Assembly (NCBI GenBank): GCA_022695795.1
Contig: MU404110.1
Location: 186,687 to 250,686 of the forward strand
Length of the DNA: 64,000 bases
Reading direction: 5' to 3'
Source of the DNA: Biscogniauxia marginata
Taxonomy: Eukaryota > Ascomycota > Sordariomycetes > Xylariales > Xylariaceae
The notes below the pieces were generated by a model. The model was not told the origin of the DNA. It searched no databases and saw nothing but the letters and a program-made list of their open reading frames with translations. Made by a program: the position numbers and the translations under genes. This document shows positions 10,345 to 23,767 of this stretch, in pieces; the stretch's first letter is position 1; each line of letters opens with the position of its first letter.

Positions 10345-13300
10345 ATGTATTATTAGGCTTCAAACATACGATTTCGAGGTCAAACATATGTAACGAATGG
10401 TTCCAAACTACTAACCCCCAACTCATCAGGTCTAATATAGGCGATGATATAAGCAGCTCCTACTTGCACAGGTTACCAAAGATAGGTTACCGCTGACGCG
10501 CTAAGGGTGGCGAATCACTTTCGATAGAACATCTACCCTGTCTTAGGGATTTTATGTAATTTCGGGCTTAGGCGACGCTGCAGCAACATGACACCGTACG
10601 AGATGCGTAGCACCAAGGCAGGGCTATTTATAGTGTTGTTACCATTATTGGTTACCAGTTGTGATTATTCTCATTGGTTGGCTTAATTTTAACGACGCAT
10701 CCCACCTTTCAGCTGCCAGCTGGGCATAGGAAAGGACCTGAGATAAACCAGCAGTCAGCAACACCAATAAAGCGGATATAGTAAGTGAGGGCCTCGCGTA
10801 GATATGTAAGCTGTCATATTTCGCTCTCCGACTCCAGGGTCTAATCTTGACCGATATCTTGGTCGACGACTGCCGTCCCAAAGCGAGGGGTTTGGAGAAC
10901 AATCCTTTTCGCTTACTATCCCCACGCAGGTACCCTCATATTTCTCGCGGAACCTTGCGTGTACTGCCGGTGACCTGCAGAATCCGCCTGCGGGCAATGC
11001 CTGGCAACAGAAAATGATACAGCCTTGGTAGGCTATGTACGCACCCATATTGCCAATACACACGAAATTAGAGTCTTATTTCACTATTATAGCCATTCAT
11101 ACTTCTATTTTCTATCTCAGTTAACGCTGGGCAGACCGTCTCTAGTGCCACAGCGACCGGTATCTAAATAGGACAGGGAAATACGACTCTACTTTTTTGT
11201 ATACCCCACGCCTGTTCTATATCCATTGCTTCTACTTCAGTTGTGATTTGTTATCTACAACCAGTGGTGATCATTCTAGGGATAGTAGGTGACACGAGGC
11301 AGGATCAAGACCGAGTATAGCCTGACGCATCTCTCGTCTACTACGGTCGCTCAGTACTGCTACATTCATGTAGTGTGGTAGATGCTTGTGGTAGCTGCTG
11401 GTAAGGCAGACAGACATAAAGATGATACATAAAGGAGGGCTAGTATAGTCGTATCGCATCGAGCCGCATCTCCGTTGTCTGCGTTTGTTTAACGCCAGTA
11501 CATATACTCGTATCCGTCGCCGCGGCAAGCTCAAACGGATATTTGGGGGCGCTTTCAGGCTTCTGAAACAGAAGCTTCGAAAGTACACGACACACTTCCG
11601 GCTAGCACGGCCGGTGGCAAAGGGGGGCCTAGAAGCAAGAGAGATGCAATCACTATTCGTGCCGCAGCCTTGCTTGATGGCACGTCTAGAATAGACTAGA
11701 GCCTATATTCTATACGTGCTGAAAACCCTTCGACGTAAGCCTCTCGTCTGAGTCAATGGGGGCTGACGTCCTTTGTTGGCTAGAGCCTTTCAAGTGGTTG
11801 TCCAAATTTAATCACCATTAGGTGACGAGGACAAATAGTAGCAACAAATATATTAGGATAGAGGATGGCCGTCAATTTCGGCCTGCAACCAAAAGCCAGG
11901 CAGGGAAAGTAAATCAGAAAAAGCATTGCCTCTCTGCAACATATCTCAGATTCTGCAGAACCATATCCGTCTCGACAGCATGGCTCTTGGAGAAAGTCTG
12001 TGGCTCGGCGAGCTCGGCCAACCACCTCCCCAGTCTGCTATTCGTTCGGAACAGAAATAGGCTCGGTCGAGAACTACACTCTCTCTTTCACTTGTTGGAT
12101 TGGAGGATGAGGGTCCATCTGACTCACGCGAGAAAAAGGAGAATAATGACAGTTCACTTTCCAACAAATATAGCTCCTAATATATTGCCCTAAAGACCGT
12201 CCAGAAAAGAAAAAAGGTTTTTAAAAAAAAAATCCGAAAGAAATTGTGAAAGTAACAGTCTGCCTAACCAAACCAACCTCGAACAACGAGCTTGTACTTT
12301 TCTCTCCTTCTGGTGTTTCCCACACAACCCCCCCCCCACCCCCCCCCCCTAAGCGTATATCTAACGACAGCTATACCATACATCATCCCTCCCTTTTCTT
12401 ATCTTTTCTTGTTCACATGGTGTTGAACTTGTTCAGCAACCGAGGTACACAGTACGATGACTGCACGTGATCTGATGTACCCTACGTAAGATCCACATGT
12501 ACAGTTACTTATTTCCCTACAATTACTAGTTAATATACAACAAGCCTAGAGCTTCAATCTCAACACATGGTTAGCCCATCGGGTTCGTCCCGTCCTGTCA
12601 CATACAGATAATGTAGCACTCGCGATCATGACACGGAAGAAGAAGAAAAACCCCTTGTGTTTGGGGGGGGGGACGTTCCATTAGTATCCGGGCTCGCATA
12701 AAGGGGGGGAAGGGTTGGGTTGGGGTCGCGCGGCTGGCGGCTACGCTACCTAGGTACCCAGTTTTGTGCTGTATCGTGATTATATATATGCATATATATG
12801 TATGTATGATGTACGAGGAGTTATAATATATTAAATAGAAGTGTTGTCGAGGCTGCGCGTTACGGGTCGGGTCAGGTCAGACTACGTGTGTGATTCTACG
12901 ATGTGACTTCTCTCTCTCATCCGCCAACTACATGTCCCTGTCTAGATGTGAAACACCCATGAGACCACGAGATGAGTTTTCAGTAGTACATTTATAGCCG
13001 TTTGTATATGTGTTATTAGCTAGGTAGTTACTTTGTAGAGAGACACAGAGAGAAAGGGGAAGATGGGTAAAGTATTTGCTGTCTGCCTTGCTGTCTCTAT
13101 CTGGCATTTTTGAGGGGAAGGGGGAGAAAGGCTAGGGTAAGGGGAGTAGGGGGGCGAGGACTGTTTCGGGACTCACGCAAGTTCGCGTAGAACATAGTGA
13201 AAGGAGGGGTTGTTACGGCTTGGTAATCCATATAGCAGCATATAAGCCAACTTAGGATATCAAGTCGCTGGACTTGATTTGATTTTCTGATCTCCTTTCG

Positions 13301-15313
13301 GGAACTTAAGCGTGTGCTGTATGTAGTGTGGTTAACTTCTCCCTGCTATCACAGGGGTGCCATTGAAGGCGAATCCCTCCCAGAGTCGGTTTTTGTCATA
13401 GCGATAAAGTGACACGGGTGGGGAAGATACAGGTGATGGGGATAGTTCGGGCAGTTCAATGCGAGGCAGATAAAGAAAGTATCGTAGCCTATCATAACAG
13501 CGTATATTTAATAATACACGACTCCTGACTGCGTAACCCAACCTGCCCCTTCTCTTCTTCCAAATATACTTTTGATGTTGGCGTCTCGAATATTTGGGGG
13601 GTAAGAAAATCGGAAACTGCACGTTTGATGTAATACTTCCTAGTTCCCGCGTAGCAGATATTGCTTGCTATTGCTACCACGCCGTTGGGTGTCACTCGGT
13701 TTGTGATTATTGATTTTTACGCTTCTTGTTTCGAGGTTGGCTGAGTTTCACCGGGCCATGTTCCCCTGAAGACTATCACTCGGTATGCCTGCTACATTAG
13801 CTCAGTGATGCCTGGATGGATATAGGGGTGGCTTTAGGGATAGGGGAACGGGTGCTGTTGGGTAACCTTGATACGATGGTCTACTGTCCATCGACGAGTC
13901 AAGAAGTCTGAGTGCCTATGTAGGACTACAACGTAGACTTCCGCGCCCTTTTCCACAAGGGCAAATAAAGTTTCAATCGTCAGTTTCTGGCTTAAGTCTT
14001 GCTCATATTGGCTGCTTATCAGACGCAACGGGACCCTATATAAGCGAGAATAGAACGCCGAAGTATCGAGAGCAAGTCCTATCTACATAGCGGCTACTTC
14101 CCCCCTCCCCCCAAGCGAAGGTGAGTGGCGAGCTGCAAGCCATAAGTAGACAGACCGATACTGTGACTTTCGGGAACGTAAACCCACATAACTCTAAAGA
14201 GCGGTTCAAAACCCGGGAGCCTTGCCGGGTCGAAGCGTGTTTGTGGTCTGAGGAAGGTATCATCATCACCATTCGCCGCAACCAAATCACTATCAGATAT
14301 GCCCTTTTCCATTTCTCCGCTTTCACTCCATCCTATCCCACCGCATGCTTCCCCCCCGGCTCCTCGGATAAATTACAAAAGTGTGCCATCTCACGCAGGA
14401 ATCTGTGCTAACGCAACAGTACCACCGTTCTTTTCTGACTCGTGCGGCAGGCTCAGTGGCGAACTCGAACCTACTTTGGAGGCTTCCTTCTTCGCCACGC
14501 AATATTTTGAGGGGGGAATTCAATATGTCTGGTGGAAAAAAACTGCCGGGGAAATGTTTTCGTGCTTGGGAGCAAAAAAGGGGGGGGACTCCAGATCCCG
14601 AACATTCGGGGTTCTGTCGTCGATTCACAAGCAGTTCATACATACTACACTACCAATTTTCTAATCAAATATGTAGTGTACTATCTTTTTAATCTATTTT
14701 CTTTCCTTTTTTTAGGGGGGTGATTCCAACATCAGCCAACGTAAGCTGAAAAGAGCTATATTTGGATGTTAATAAAACATACCGGCATCCCTTTGGCTGC
14801 CATACAACGGGTATCTCACGAATGAGATCTGAAAGATAAGGTGTCTCATTTGGGGGCTTTCGAACGCTAATCCCTTTTTCTGTATCACGTCTAACAGGGC
14901 TGGCTGAGATGTAATAGCTCAAAGATTTAATTCGTCGCAATGGTGATATTCGATTTTTAGTTACTTAGTCTCATGAGAGAGCATCCAAGATCAAGGACTG
15001 TGTCTTATTCAGAAATGAATTTCTATCGGTGATATATTCATTTTGTAATTCGAACTGGAGGTGGTATAGGTTTGAAAATGTATCAAGATCCACAAATGGC
15101 CCTATTGCTTCTAGCTAATGAAGATAGAGATAGACTGCATGAAGTGTTCTACCAGAAACCTCGCACTGGCATTGTGTTCATCTGCGTTGATAATCGACGT
15201 AGTAGTAGCCTTGTGTGATATCCTGAAACGTCCTGTGAAATCTTCCCGCCATTTAGACATCCAAATCCTTGACTATTCACCTGCCCATTCTCGTTATTAA
15301 GTATGTGTTGCGT
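10345..15313. other. Gene-poor stretch, no supportable gene
   Basis: About 5 kb with only short open frames on both strands, overlapping one another around 14,040-14,720 and 11,820-12,190. None shows a recognisable domain. It contains a C-run (12328-12349), a G-run (12661-12672), TA-rich simple sequence at 12779-12810 and a T-run near 10296. No transposase or reverse-transcriptase motif was seen. Confidence 0.5.
12328..12349 (+). repeat. Poly-C tract (10 C, A, 11 C)
   Basis: Homopolymeric C tract with a single A interruption. The complementary strand is a long G-run with quadruplex potential. Length may be uncertain because homopolymers are error-prone in sequencing. Confidence 0.8.
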
Positions 15314-17428
15314 CTAGATGATAGTGATTTGAGTTCGATCAGTTATTACTTCGAAGCAACTTGGATCCTTGACCCAAGATTCAGCATCTCCATTGTGTCC
15401 GTTGATAATCCGTCCGTCTGCCAAGACTCCAATACGTCGAAAAGTTCTGCTGCATTCGTCTACCTGTTCCAAGAGGAGACTGAACTCAACCTGTATAGTT
15501 TCACGCCAGTCTGGGAGTAGGAAGTAGCCGCTATCCACGAGAATCTCAGCCCTGGCTAACCTGGAACTATATAGTTTCCCCGTCAGGCGGTCGTACGAAG
15601 CACTGCTATCAAGAAATACTCTTCGCCTTTCCTTCTCAAACGGCAGGCGCCAATTGCCACGTAGGCTGTCGGTACCGTTATCATCAACAAGGAAGAATGG
15701 CGTGTCCCTATATTGAACTGTAAGATCTGTTCCGGCGGTGTTCGGTCCCGGTCCCAAGGTAAGTAAGCACAAAGACGGCACAGTCAACGTCAGACGCCCA
15801 TCCCTAACTCTCCCAGTTGGATCCATCGAGCTCTGAACACATGAGGCTCGCAAAAGCTCGAAGTATTTGTCGACTACCTTGACACTTGGCTTTTCTTCAT
15901 GAGACCGCCACACACTGGGGAAAATGATTTTCCTGTCTGAGGATGACCACGACCAGCTCGGACCAATATAGTCGTCTTCAGATTGTCGGTTCTCCGGCCC
16001 CCAGGGGATCCATAGCAGGTCTAAGTCTAACGAGTCACTCCATACACCAGCCAAGTAAGTAGCCCCGGGCCGACGCTCACCCATCCGCTTTGCCAAGCCT
16101 GAAAGTGCCGGCAGCCTGTCAGTCTGGTATGTCAATTTGAGTGATGTATAGAACTCGACGATCTTCCGCCATTTATGCCCGAGGAGCTCGTCGTTCGTGT
16201 GCGCCATACTGACCTGGTTATAGGGGAGGTCCGGAGGTCTTTGGCTACATTCGCAGAGCATAGATTCGCGACAGTCCCAAAGAAGCTCGTCCTGGCCAAA
16301 TTGGAGGAAGCGAGGCGACAGTAAACGTTCCTGGAACACCCAACCTCGATCCAGCAGAGGAAATTTTTCGGCTGTGCCCGTAACATCGCTGATATGAATC
16401 GTGGCTGAATTAGGGTGTCGGATGTTCCCTTTTGGTGTTGTTCTGTCTGGCCACGAGTATGGTATCATAGCACATTGAACACGGATGCTGTATGGTTTCC
16501 CCGATGTTGTCATTCCCTTCAGATCCGCGCCCTTTTGCCGAGGATGGTCCAGATATAGACCTCCTCTACTATCACTAGAGCTCGTGGCGGCAATCGTGAC
16601 ATAACTGTTTCTATAGATGTCGGCCATTTTCGAGGATTCCCTTTCCCAATCGGCCATGCTATCCTGAATGATGCAAAGCGAATCGATCCATATGTACTCA
16701 ACCTCTAACCTTCGAGCTACAGTTATCGCATCCCGGAACGTAGCCGGAATCAACATCCAAGGAATCTCATCCGAGTAAGACAGCAGAGTCTGTGTGGTTG
16801 TCATAAGTGGTTGTTCTTTACCCCAACAATGACTAAGGCACACGTAGCGATCCTTTTTCGGGGCTCCATTCACAACACGTACTAGAGATCCTCGAAGGCC
16901 AGTATCTACCACGCGAGTAGGTAGTGTAGACTGAATATTGGTACCGCCACAGTTGTGAGTCTCAATACAGTTCCGGATCCATTCTATAGCAGTTTTGAAG
17001 CTCCCTTCTCCCCCAGACTCGAGAGATGTTATATCTCTGTGTGTAGTGAGAATTCCCCAAGGGCATATTGTCCCTGCGACGATCAGTCAGTGTGCGATCT
17101 GTGATCAAAACCTAAGAACACAGCATATTGGTGGGCATTTACCCCATGAACACCAAAATGATATCCTCGAGCCATGGCTGGATAAGACAACCATAAAACA
17201 CTCTGTTCCATGAGACGTAAAAGCGGGAAATGATACCGTTGCGTTCTCTTTTGGGCGTATCGGTGACAATACCGCGACGACACCCTCGTAAACGAGCCTA
17301 CAGAACTCACAGGTTGAATTTTTCAGGCTGTTGATAGGGTAACTATGACCCTGCCTATCGGATTTCTGATGGCATCTTTCGCAGAGCGGCATGGTTTGGT
17401 AATGTTGGCAGTATCTAATCTCGGGCAA
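15314..17428 (-). CDS. HET-domain heterokaryon incompatibility protein
   Basis: Two exons, 17428-17143 and 17073-15314, joined across a 69-nt intron (GTAAAT donor), give 681 residues. The N-terminus has two Cys pairs, CERC near residue 15 and CEFC near residue 39, common in front of HET domains and possibly metal-binding. The HET domain begins near residue 168: the YVCLSHCWG motif, then PATFRDAITVARRLEVEYIW, IDSLCIIQDS, and DIYRNSYVTIAATSS, in the standard order. A GWVFQERLLSPRFLQF motif follows, then a long C-terminal region of unknown function. HET proteins drive programmed cell death or allorecognition after non-self fusion; most paralogues have no assigned partner, and no NLR, NACHT or PLP gene lies beside this one. 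The frame is intact. The gene sits between two gene-poor AT-rich stretches, a usual setting for this fast-evolving family. Confidence 0.92.
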
Positions 17429-20400
17429 TTAAAAAACTAAAGATATGAGCTGAGCTGAATCTCAGTGTAGCGTCCATGGAAGGTCATGACGGTGATAGGT
17501 CGCATGTTACACTGGCTGGCCCTCACTTAGCCGCCCGATGGGCATGTCTTGTTCTGATTTGCTGGATTGCGAGTGTATCTCAGCTGTCTAAAGTCGCAGC
17601 AGCTAATGATCTTACGTACCCTTCTCCAAATCTAACACCTACTTAGACCTAGATTTAGTCAAATAATATTATTCCAGATAATATTATGTGCTATGTAGTG
17701 GAATCCCCTCCTCCCTTTTCCCCCTTTAAAAGGTTAAAAAAATAAACATTCTTTATATCTTTACTTTATTAACTAGTGTGTTTGTTTTCATTAAAAACTT
17801 TGAATATTAATAATGTCATTCCACTTAACACGTAATAAGAAATTATAACAATACAATTATCTTGTAATACACGATGTATGATCTAAGGCTAATGCTAATC
17901 TATTCTCGACTTCTATCTCAGCTGAGTTTTCAAAAATAGTAGCCCCCTATTTAGCTTACTTTGTGAAAGCAGTAGTATTAATCTTAGTAAGTAGGTATCC
18001 TCTCTTAGGTTTCGAATGAATTTCTACAGCAACTTATACTGTTGAGACATGAGGCTATTACCCTGCTATACAGTCTTAATAGCCTCCTGTATCTAAACAG
18101 CTGGGCCTCGTCCACCTAGCTAGACTCACCTGAGACAAGTCAGAGTACTCCAAAGTCGAATTAAACGGAGTTGATATGATCACCAACATATCTTTTTTGT
18201 GGTATGTGATATGCATCATCAAACTCCCCAGAATGACGAAAATGAGAAAAGTCATCCGGTGCAATACGATTTGATCAATGGTTCTCCGGGACATACACCA
18301 TCCAGAGAAAACTTTTGAGTAACAATAAGTTGACCAATATAGTAAATACACATTGGCACAGGATTTTGATGACACTGGTTACGTGGGCTGTTAAATCAAT
18401 CACGAAAGAGGCGGAGAATGCCTTACCTTACTTATACTAAGGAGGAGGCAGTTCTTATTGCAATGATGCCAGTGCCAAGGAATATCTTCGCTGGGGACTA
18501 TCGTGGTTTATACTACTGGTCAAGCGGTAAAGAACCACAGGTACAGGCCGCGTGAGGACAAAGGGAGTAACTTGTATGTAAGGAAACCCTTGGTTATATA
18601 TTCCTAGTTCTAGCTGTTTACATAACAAGTACATTTATACCACTTATAAGGTTCATGTCATGACAGCGAGGTAGCTAAAAATGCTATGATATTTAATGTC
18701 GAATTACATAAAAAAAATTTTAACGGGGGTGAAGGTATATACGTATTAATAATGACTATTTTTATATATAATATATATTGAGGCTTATATATATTTATTT
18801 TAAAAGGGTAGAAATTAAAAAAAAAGAAAAGCTAAAGACGGGATGAGGCGAATAGACGATATAGTGAAAAGGGAAAATAAAGACAAAAATAAAAAAAGCT
18901 TTCCAAATGACTGATTCGAACCATAAGAGGAGCTATGTGGTTGTTCTTCAGGCATCGAAGGCGACTTGGGTGATTGATTGTTTGCATTACAACCACTGCG
19001 CCAAAGTCCAAAAAAAAAGCTCGGAGAGGCGTCCCTCTCCTACGAAAAACCACGATGGGAACCTTTGGGACCTCGAGGTCGCCCACTGCAGACAGGCATC
19101 CTAAGGTAGGTTAGGAGAACCGCCTACGGTAGGAGAGGCTCGCTGTAGTTGGGGCGTCGGTCCGCAACAGCACGCTTTGGGTTTTCTCTGGCCTCAAAGT
19201 CACCCACTACACCAAAGCCTCTGAGGAGACCCGATGTAGGCGGGATGTCGGTTGAGAACTGGTTCTTTTTTTTTTAGCTTATAAGGCACCTAACAAGTTT
19301 CCCAGGGCAACACCCAGAGTTTACCCAGCTACACCAAGTTCTTCCGCATAGGTACCTAGCCATGGACCCAGCCTTGCATCGCCTTGCCTTCCTCTTTTCC
19401 TCGTGTTCAGATTGTTTATTTTCTATTTATCCAAAGACCACCAATGTAATTCCACACCATGCCCTTCAACATACCAGCCAAAGGCTATAAGACCTTCATC
19501 GTACCGAAAATGCCAAATCCTAGGTGCCAGATATATATATATAATTATGAATAAGGCATAACCGTATACATCACCCATCGCCCCTTTTACATCAATATTA
19601 TTTACATAGATTATACACATTTTCAAAGCTCAGGGTGAGTGCAATGGATGATATCCATGATGTGACTAGACACGTGTATATATATTCAGCGATGCCTTAT
19701 GATTTCAACATAGGGGACGGCTTCTCACGTCACGATGAATACGACTACTCCATTCCATGCTTCAGTACGATATTAATGTACCCCCCGTGAAAATTTGAAG
19801 GCAAGCCTTTATACAAAAATACGATGGTTGCGAGTAACACGCTACATTGTTATACTGCTATCCCTCGTCCCCCCCTATGTCCAGGGCAAAATACTTGTAC
19901 GCGACGTGCAATTCCCTAGCCACAATTCAGCAGGCACTCTCACTTAGAAAGAGATCCCTATGACCATCCATAGTCCGATGTATACATCCTCTGTGTGTAT
20001 GTATGCATACACCACTATATAAAAGCTGAGGGTATTAATGTACTCGTATATACACCACAGTGTCCAACCTCTTCTTATCCGCCCACGAGCTATAGAGTGG
20101 AACCTACGAGCACCTCCCCGGCTACTTCTGCCGGTTACAGACCTCATGGTCTTATTGACCCGGGCAATATATGTACCAGAGGTAGTTCAGGATATTGAAC
20201 GGCGGGTGCAGGAAAACTCAGAACGCAATGATCAGATTATTAGCTAGTCTCTCATCTAAAATAATTTACCACTTTACCTACTACTACTCGGAACACCACC
20301 TACGCTTCCAAGTCTTTGATCACCCCAAAGGACCAACATATCCTATAAATATATCTATCCAATTCCCAAGAGGCTATGGCTACTACACCACCCAAGAAGT

Positions 20401-20968
20401 CGAAGTGACAAAATAGAATAATATCCATCAACACGTGTGTACTGTGCTTTAGTCCGCGCCAGCAACTCAGGGGCAAGACAGGATCCCGACTAGACGATAT
20501 TCAAGACGGCTGGGAAGGGATGGGAGCCATTGATGATTTTGCCAGTTTCCCGGTTTACTATAATGTACCTACCTGGTCATATACTAATTGCCGGTTTGAT
20601 CATGCCGCTGCTGCTTGGTGATAATACAAAAGCACACACGTTAGCTATTCGACGACTTTAAGATATGGAGTAACCAATCCTCCAACTAACGGTGCTGGAA
20701 GAAAAGAAAAATCACATTAAGCCAGGAATATAGGAGCTCAAGATGATTTCTAGTGTCCAATGCATTGAGCAGATCATGTACGTTATGCAACCAGGAGTGC
20801 TCCCCCCAGCAAATCCAATGCATGCTATATAAACAGATGTCTATGAACGCCAACCCGTTAATCCCTGTTATACCAAAACTGTTAATCATGTCTTTTTTTT
20901 CTAGGAACTACCAAGTCCCACATCAAAAGTGTCAAACCTTACGTTAAGAATCTCATGAGAATCTCATG
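17429..20968. other. AT-rich gene-poor stretch
   Basis: About 3.5 kb upstream of the HET gene and downstream of TAG1. 17640-17900 and 18640-18900 are strongly AT-rich with runs of A and T and TATATA tracts. A self-complementary AATAATATTATT lies at about 17663-17674. Short frames (for example 18076-18375 on the minus strand, with a hydrophobic patch) show no recognisable family. This could be the remnant of a mutated repeat, but no terminal repeats or element genes were found. Confidence 0.5.
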
Positions 20969-23767
20969 TCATAGTTTGATGGTGGCACCGATTCCATTGC
21001 CGCGGTACCAAAGAGATTCCTTCCAGTTTCCCAGCCGAATATCTACATCGGCATAGGCGTCTAGTTTCAGGTTCCCCCCAACGGCTTTCCTCACCGCGTC
21101 GTATCCTACCGAGCCGAAGGACCAATCGACGGGAAGCCTCGGGGTTTGCGACTTGCCTGGTGGTGCCAAGAATGGTAGATCATATAAAATGTGTCCTATG
21201 GCTTCTGTGTGATTATAGAACGCGGTGGCGTTGATGAAGTCTATGTATATGGTATTATGCTCCAAAGGCGATAAAAGTGTAAATGTTGCCGTCGAAGAGA
21301 AGAAGTGAAATGTGGCATCTCGAACGAAATGGGATTTTTCCTCGGGTGTATTACCAGGGAGATCTAGTTTGGGAGCAGCGAAGGTCAAATTGAACCGTGA
21401 AAGACCGTCGGATATTTCTGGCTGGCCAGGAATGCTGTCAGGGTGCGCTCTGACGGTGATACTCGTGTTCCAACCTGATATATATTGAGATATCAATTCC
21501 CGACCAACCTGTCGACCGATTATGCCACCTATTGATGGGTTCCATTTTGCAGTGACGACCATGTTGGTGTTGAGACCTTTGGCGATGTCCACATCCTCGA
21601 TTGTAGCATCTCCGATGACGGAGCCATTTTTGAGAACGTGAACATTGACGAACGGCACATGAGCTGTATAAGGCGTGGGGTTGGTAATGTTGACTAGCGC
21701 CTGTAACGTGATCGTGTCGACTGAGGTGTCAAGAACCTTGAGAGAACCAACTCGTGGATTAATGTTGCTTAGTGTACCCTTCGGTAGAGCTGACGATAAG
21801 TTAGCAAGCGTTACGTCTTGATGGGCGAGGAGAGGGCGTGAAATTGCACCTCGACAAGATGAGCCGGCCTTATGGACTGGCCATCTCAGAGAGCGACTAA
21901 CTGGATTAGAGTAGCGAAGACGGACGTTTGACTGGAACCTTCCCTTCTGCGGGAATTTCCTTGAGAATAATTGTTCCTAACGACGTTTCGACTTTTACGT
22001 CTACTAGAGCCTTGACATTCAATCGAACCGTTTCTGTGCCGAAGAGGAGCGCTTGGATCACCTCACTAAACACATCGGTGTCAGTCACGTTTAGTGGCGC
22101 CTCGATAATGCGAGATTCTATTTCCAAGGTCGGTTCTTCGTCATCTTTGCCTTCAATTTTTGTTGAATTTGCTTGTTGCCATTTACGCAAATTAAGCTCT
22201 CCCATTTTCCGAGATTTGTAAAGCACGTCTGCCATGGCCCGGATGTTTGTTACGTTCAGGCCAAAGTTCATCTCGGAAGGAAGGCCTGCAGTAACCCGGA
22301 TGTTCCCAGAAACCTTTGGATTGGCATCAGGGTCCTCAGGATCCGCAAGGGGGTTGGGCAAAGTGAAGTGAACATCCGACAACGAGAAGTTTCTAATAAG
22401 ACCATCCAAGGTTCGTCCGGGGAAAGGTATTGGGAGTGTGACACTTGATAGAATGTCGGTAAGCCACTTAGGTGTGTTGCCATCAGGGTTACTACTCCCA
22501 CGGACAAACAACGTAGCAGGCTCGCCATGCATGTATTGACCAAGCAGTAGGTCTAGAGGCGATACGCCGGAGTGCGGGCAAGCTCGGGTCAAAGAGTCGG
22601 GTAGTTCGCGAATGACACCATACACGTCGGCTGTAACATCTGAGTGAGGTTCCACGTGGACCTCACTTGTAGCAGCTTCTGCCACGAGGATAAGGGGATC
22701 GGAGATTGCACAGCCAGGCACGAGGATCTCGAATGAAAGCTCGGGGATGTCAAGCTCGACTGGATACTCGTTAAATGCCGAGAGCGATACATCAACCAGC
22801 ATAGATCCGTTGATGGGGCCATCCTTGACATTGAAGCGAGTTATGTTGTACTGTGGAATCGGAGGAATCTTATTCGCTGCTCAGTTAATCAGTCTCAGGT
22901 TCATTCAACTGTAGATAGCTACTGCAGGGTCCAGGCATCCTATAGGAGGGATTTCTCGCCGAAATACAAAGATGCAAAGGAGCGATAGAGAGATTGACCT
23001 TCAAAAACAAGGGACTCAGACACGGTGTGTAGCCCGAGAGGCAAAATTCCGGACTTGAGATTCACATCAGCGTCCCCTTTCAGACGCAGTTGCTGCAGCC
23101 TCCCTTCTAACCATTCGTTCGCAATCATTCGAATCCCGTCTACATTGCCAGGCTTTATATCGGTAACGAAATCGAACTGTGTGACATCACCATCCCGAAG
23201 GTTGACCAGCAACGGTGGAATGACCGCAGAGCCAAGAACGATACTCTCGTAGTCGGGAAGCGAAATATCTATCTTCGTCTCGGCACTCTCCAACTGGCGA
23301 GCTACGAATGTGGCAGCCCTCCCCATCCTTCGCACATGCTCATTCACAACTCTTGACCCATCGAGGCGGAAGTTGGCCTGCACCCGAGCGCGAATGCCAT
23401 CGGCCGTAATCGAATCGAGGGAAAGATTAGTCGGCTCGAGGACGGCGGCTTGCTGTGCGTACTCTTGTACGGTCTCGGGGAGGATGAATGCGAGGATGAT
23501 GATTGCTATAATGAATAGGGCCAAGACGGCCATGGCGATGAAGGACGGCCATCGCTTCGACGACTTAGTTGAATGGCCAGAGAGGGCGTCGCTCAGGCGG
23601 GATCGTATCGAAGCGACATTATCAGTATCGCGTTGGCCATCATGCTGAGGCGTTTCCGGGGTACCCGCAAGGAGGGGCGTGGACTCGGCGGCTTCGTCAG
23701 GACGAGGTACATTTGCCTTGCCCTTCTTAGCTTTCGAGAGCAAAGGTGCTGTCTCGTTTGACGGCAT
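20969..23767 (-). CDS. TAG1: Vacuolar membrane protein with DUF3712, TAG1 (termination of autophagy) homologue
   Basis: Exons 23767-22999, 22876-21926 and 21789-20969 give 846 residues in frame. Order: a ~75-residue N-terminal cytosolic tail with two acidic-dileucine-like motifs (TAPLLS, TPLLAG) typical of vacuolar sorting; one transmembrane segment around residues 78-98 (FIAMAVLALFIIAIIILAF); then a long lumenal region with repeated LEA2-like beta modules and many N-x-S/T sites (NLSL, NITR, NVTD, NTSI). Yeast Tag1 (Ylr173w) is a vacuolar protein that helps end autophagy; filamentous fungi carry this larger form, sometimes mislabelled as a pre-rRNA processing protein. Both introns have weak donors (GTCAAT at 22998, GTCCGT at 21925) but good acceptors, and the joins restore the conserved-looking sequence IPPIPQYNITRFNV and KPLPKGTLSNINPR. 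An upstream in-frame stop at the unspliced junction shows the first intron is needed. Confidence 0.85.

Noticed and set aside
14036..14723. Cluster of overlapping frames on both strands
   Set aside because: Mutually overlapping, no domain, no consistent splice signals; treated as chance.
18076..18375. Minus-strand 99-codon frame with a hydrophobic patch
   Set aside because: No family recognised; an overlapping frame is equally open; lies in an AT-rich decayed-looking stretch.
18911..18925. GGTTCGAATC on the minus strand, like a tRNA B-box
   Set aside because: No matching A-box or cloverleaf can be drawn around it.
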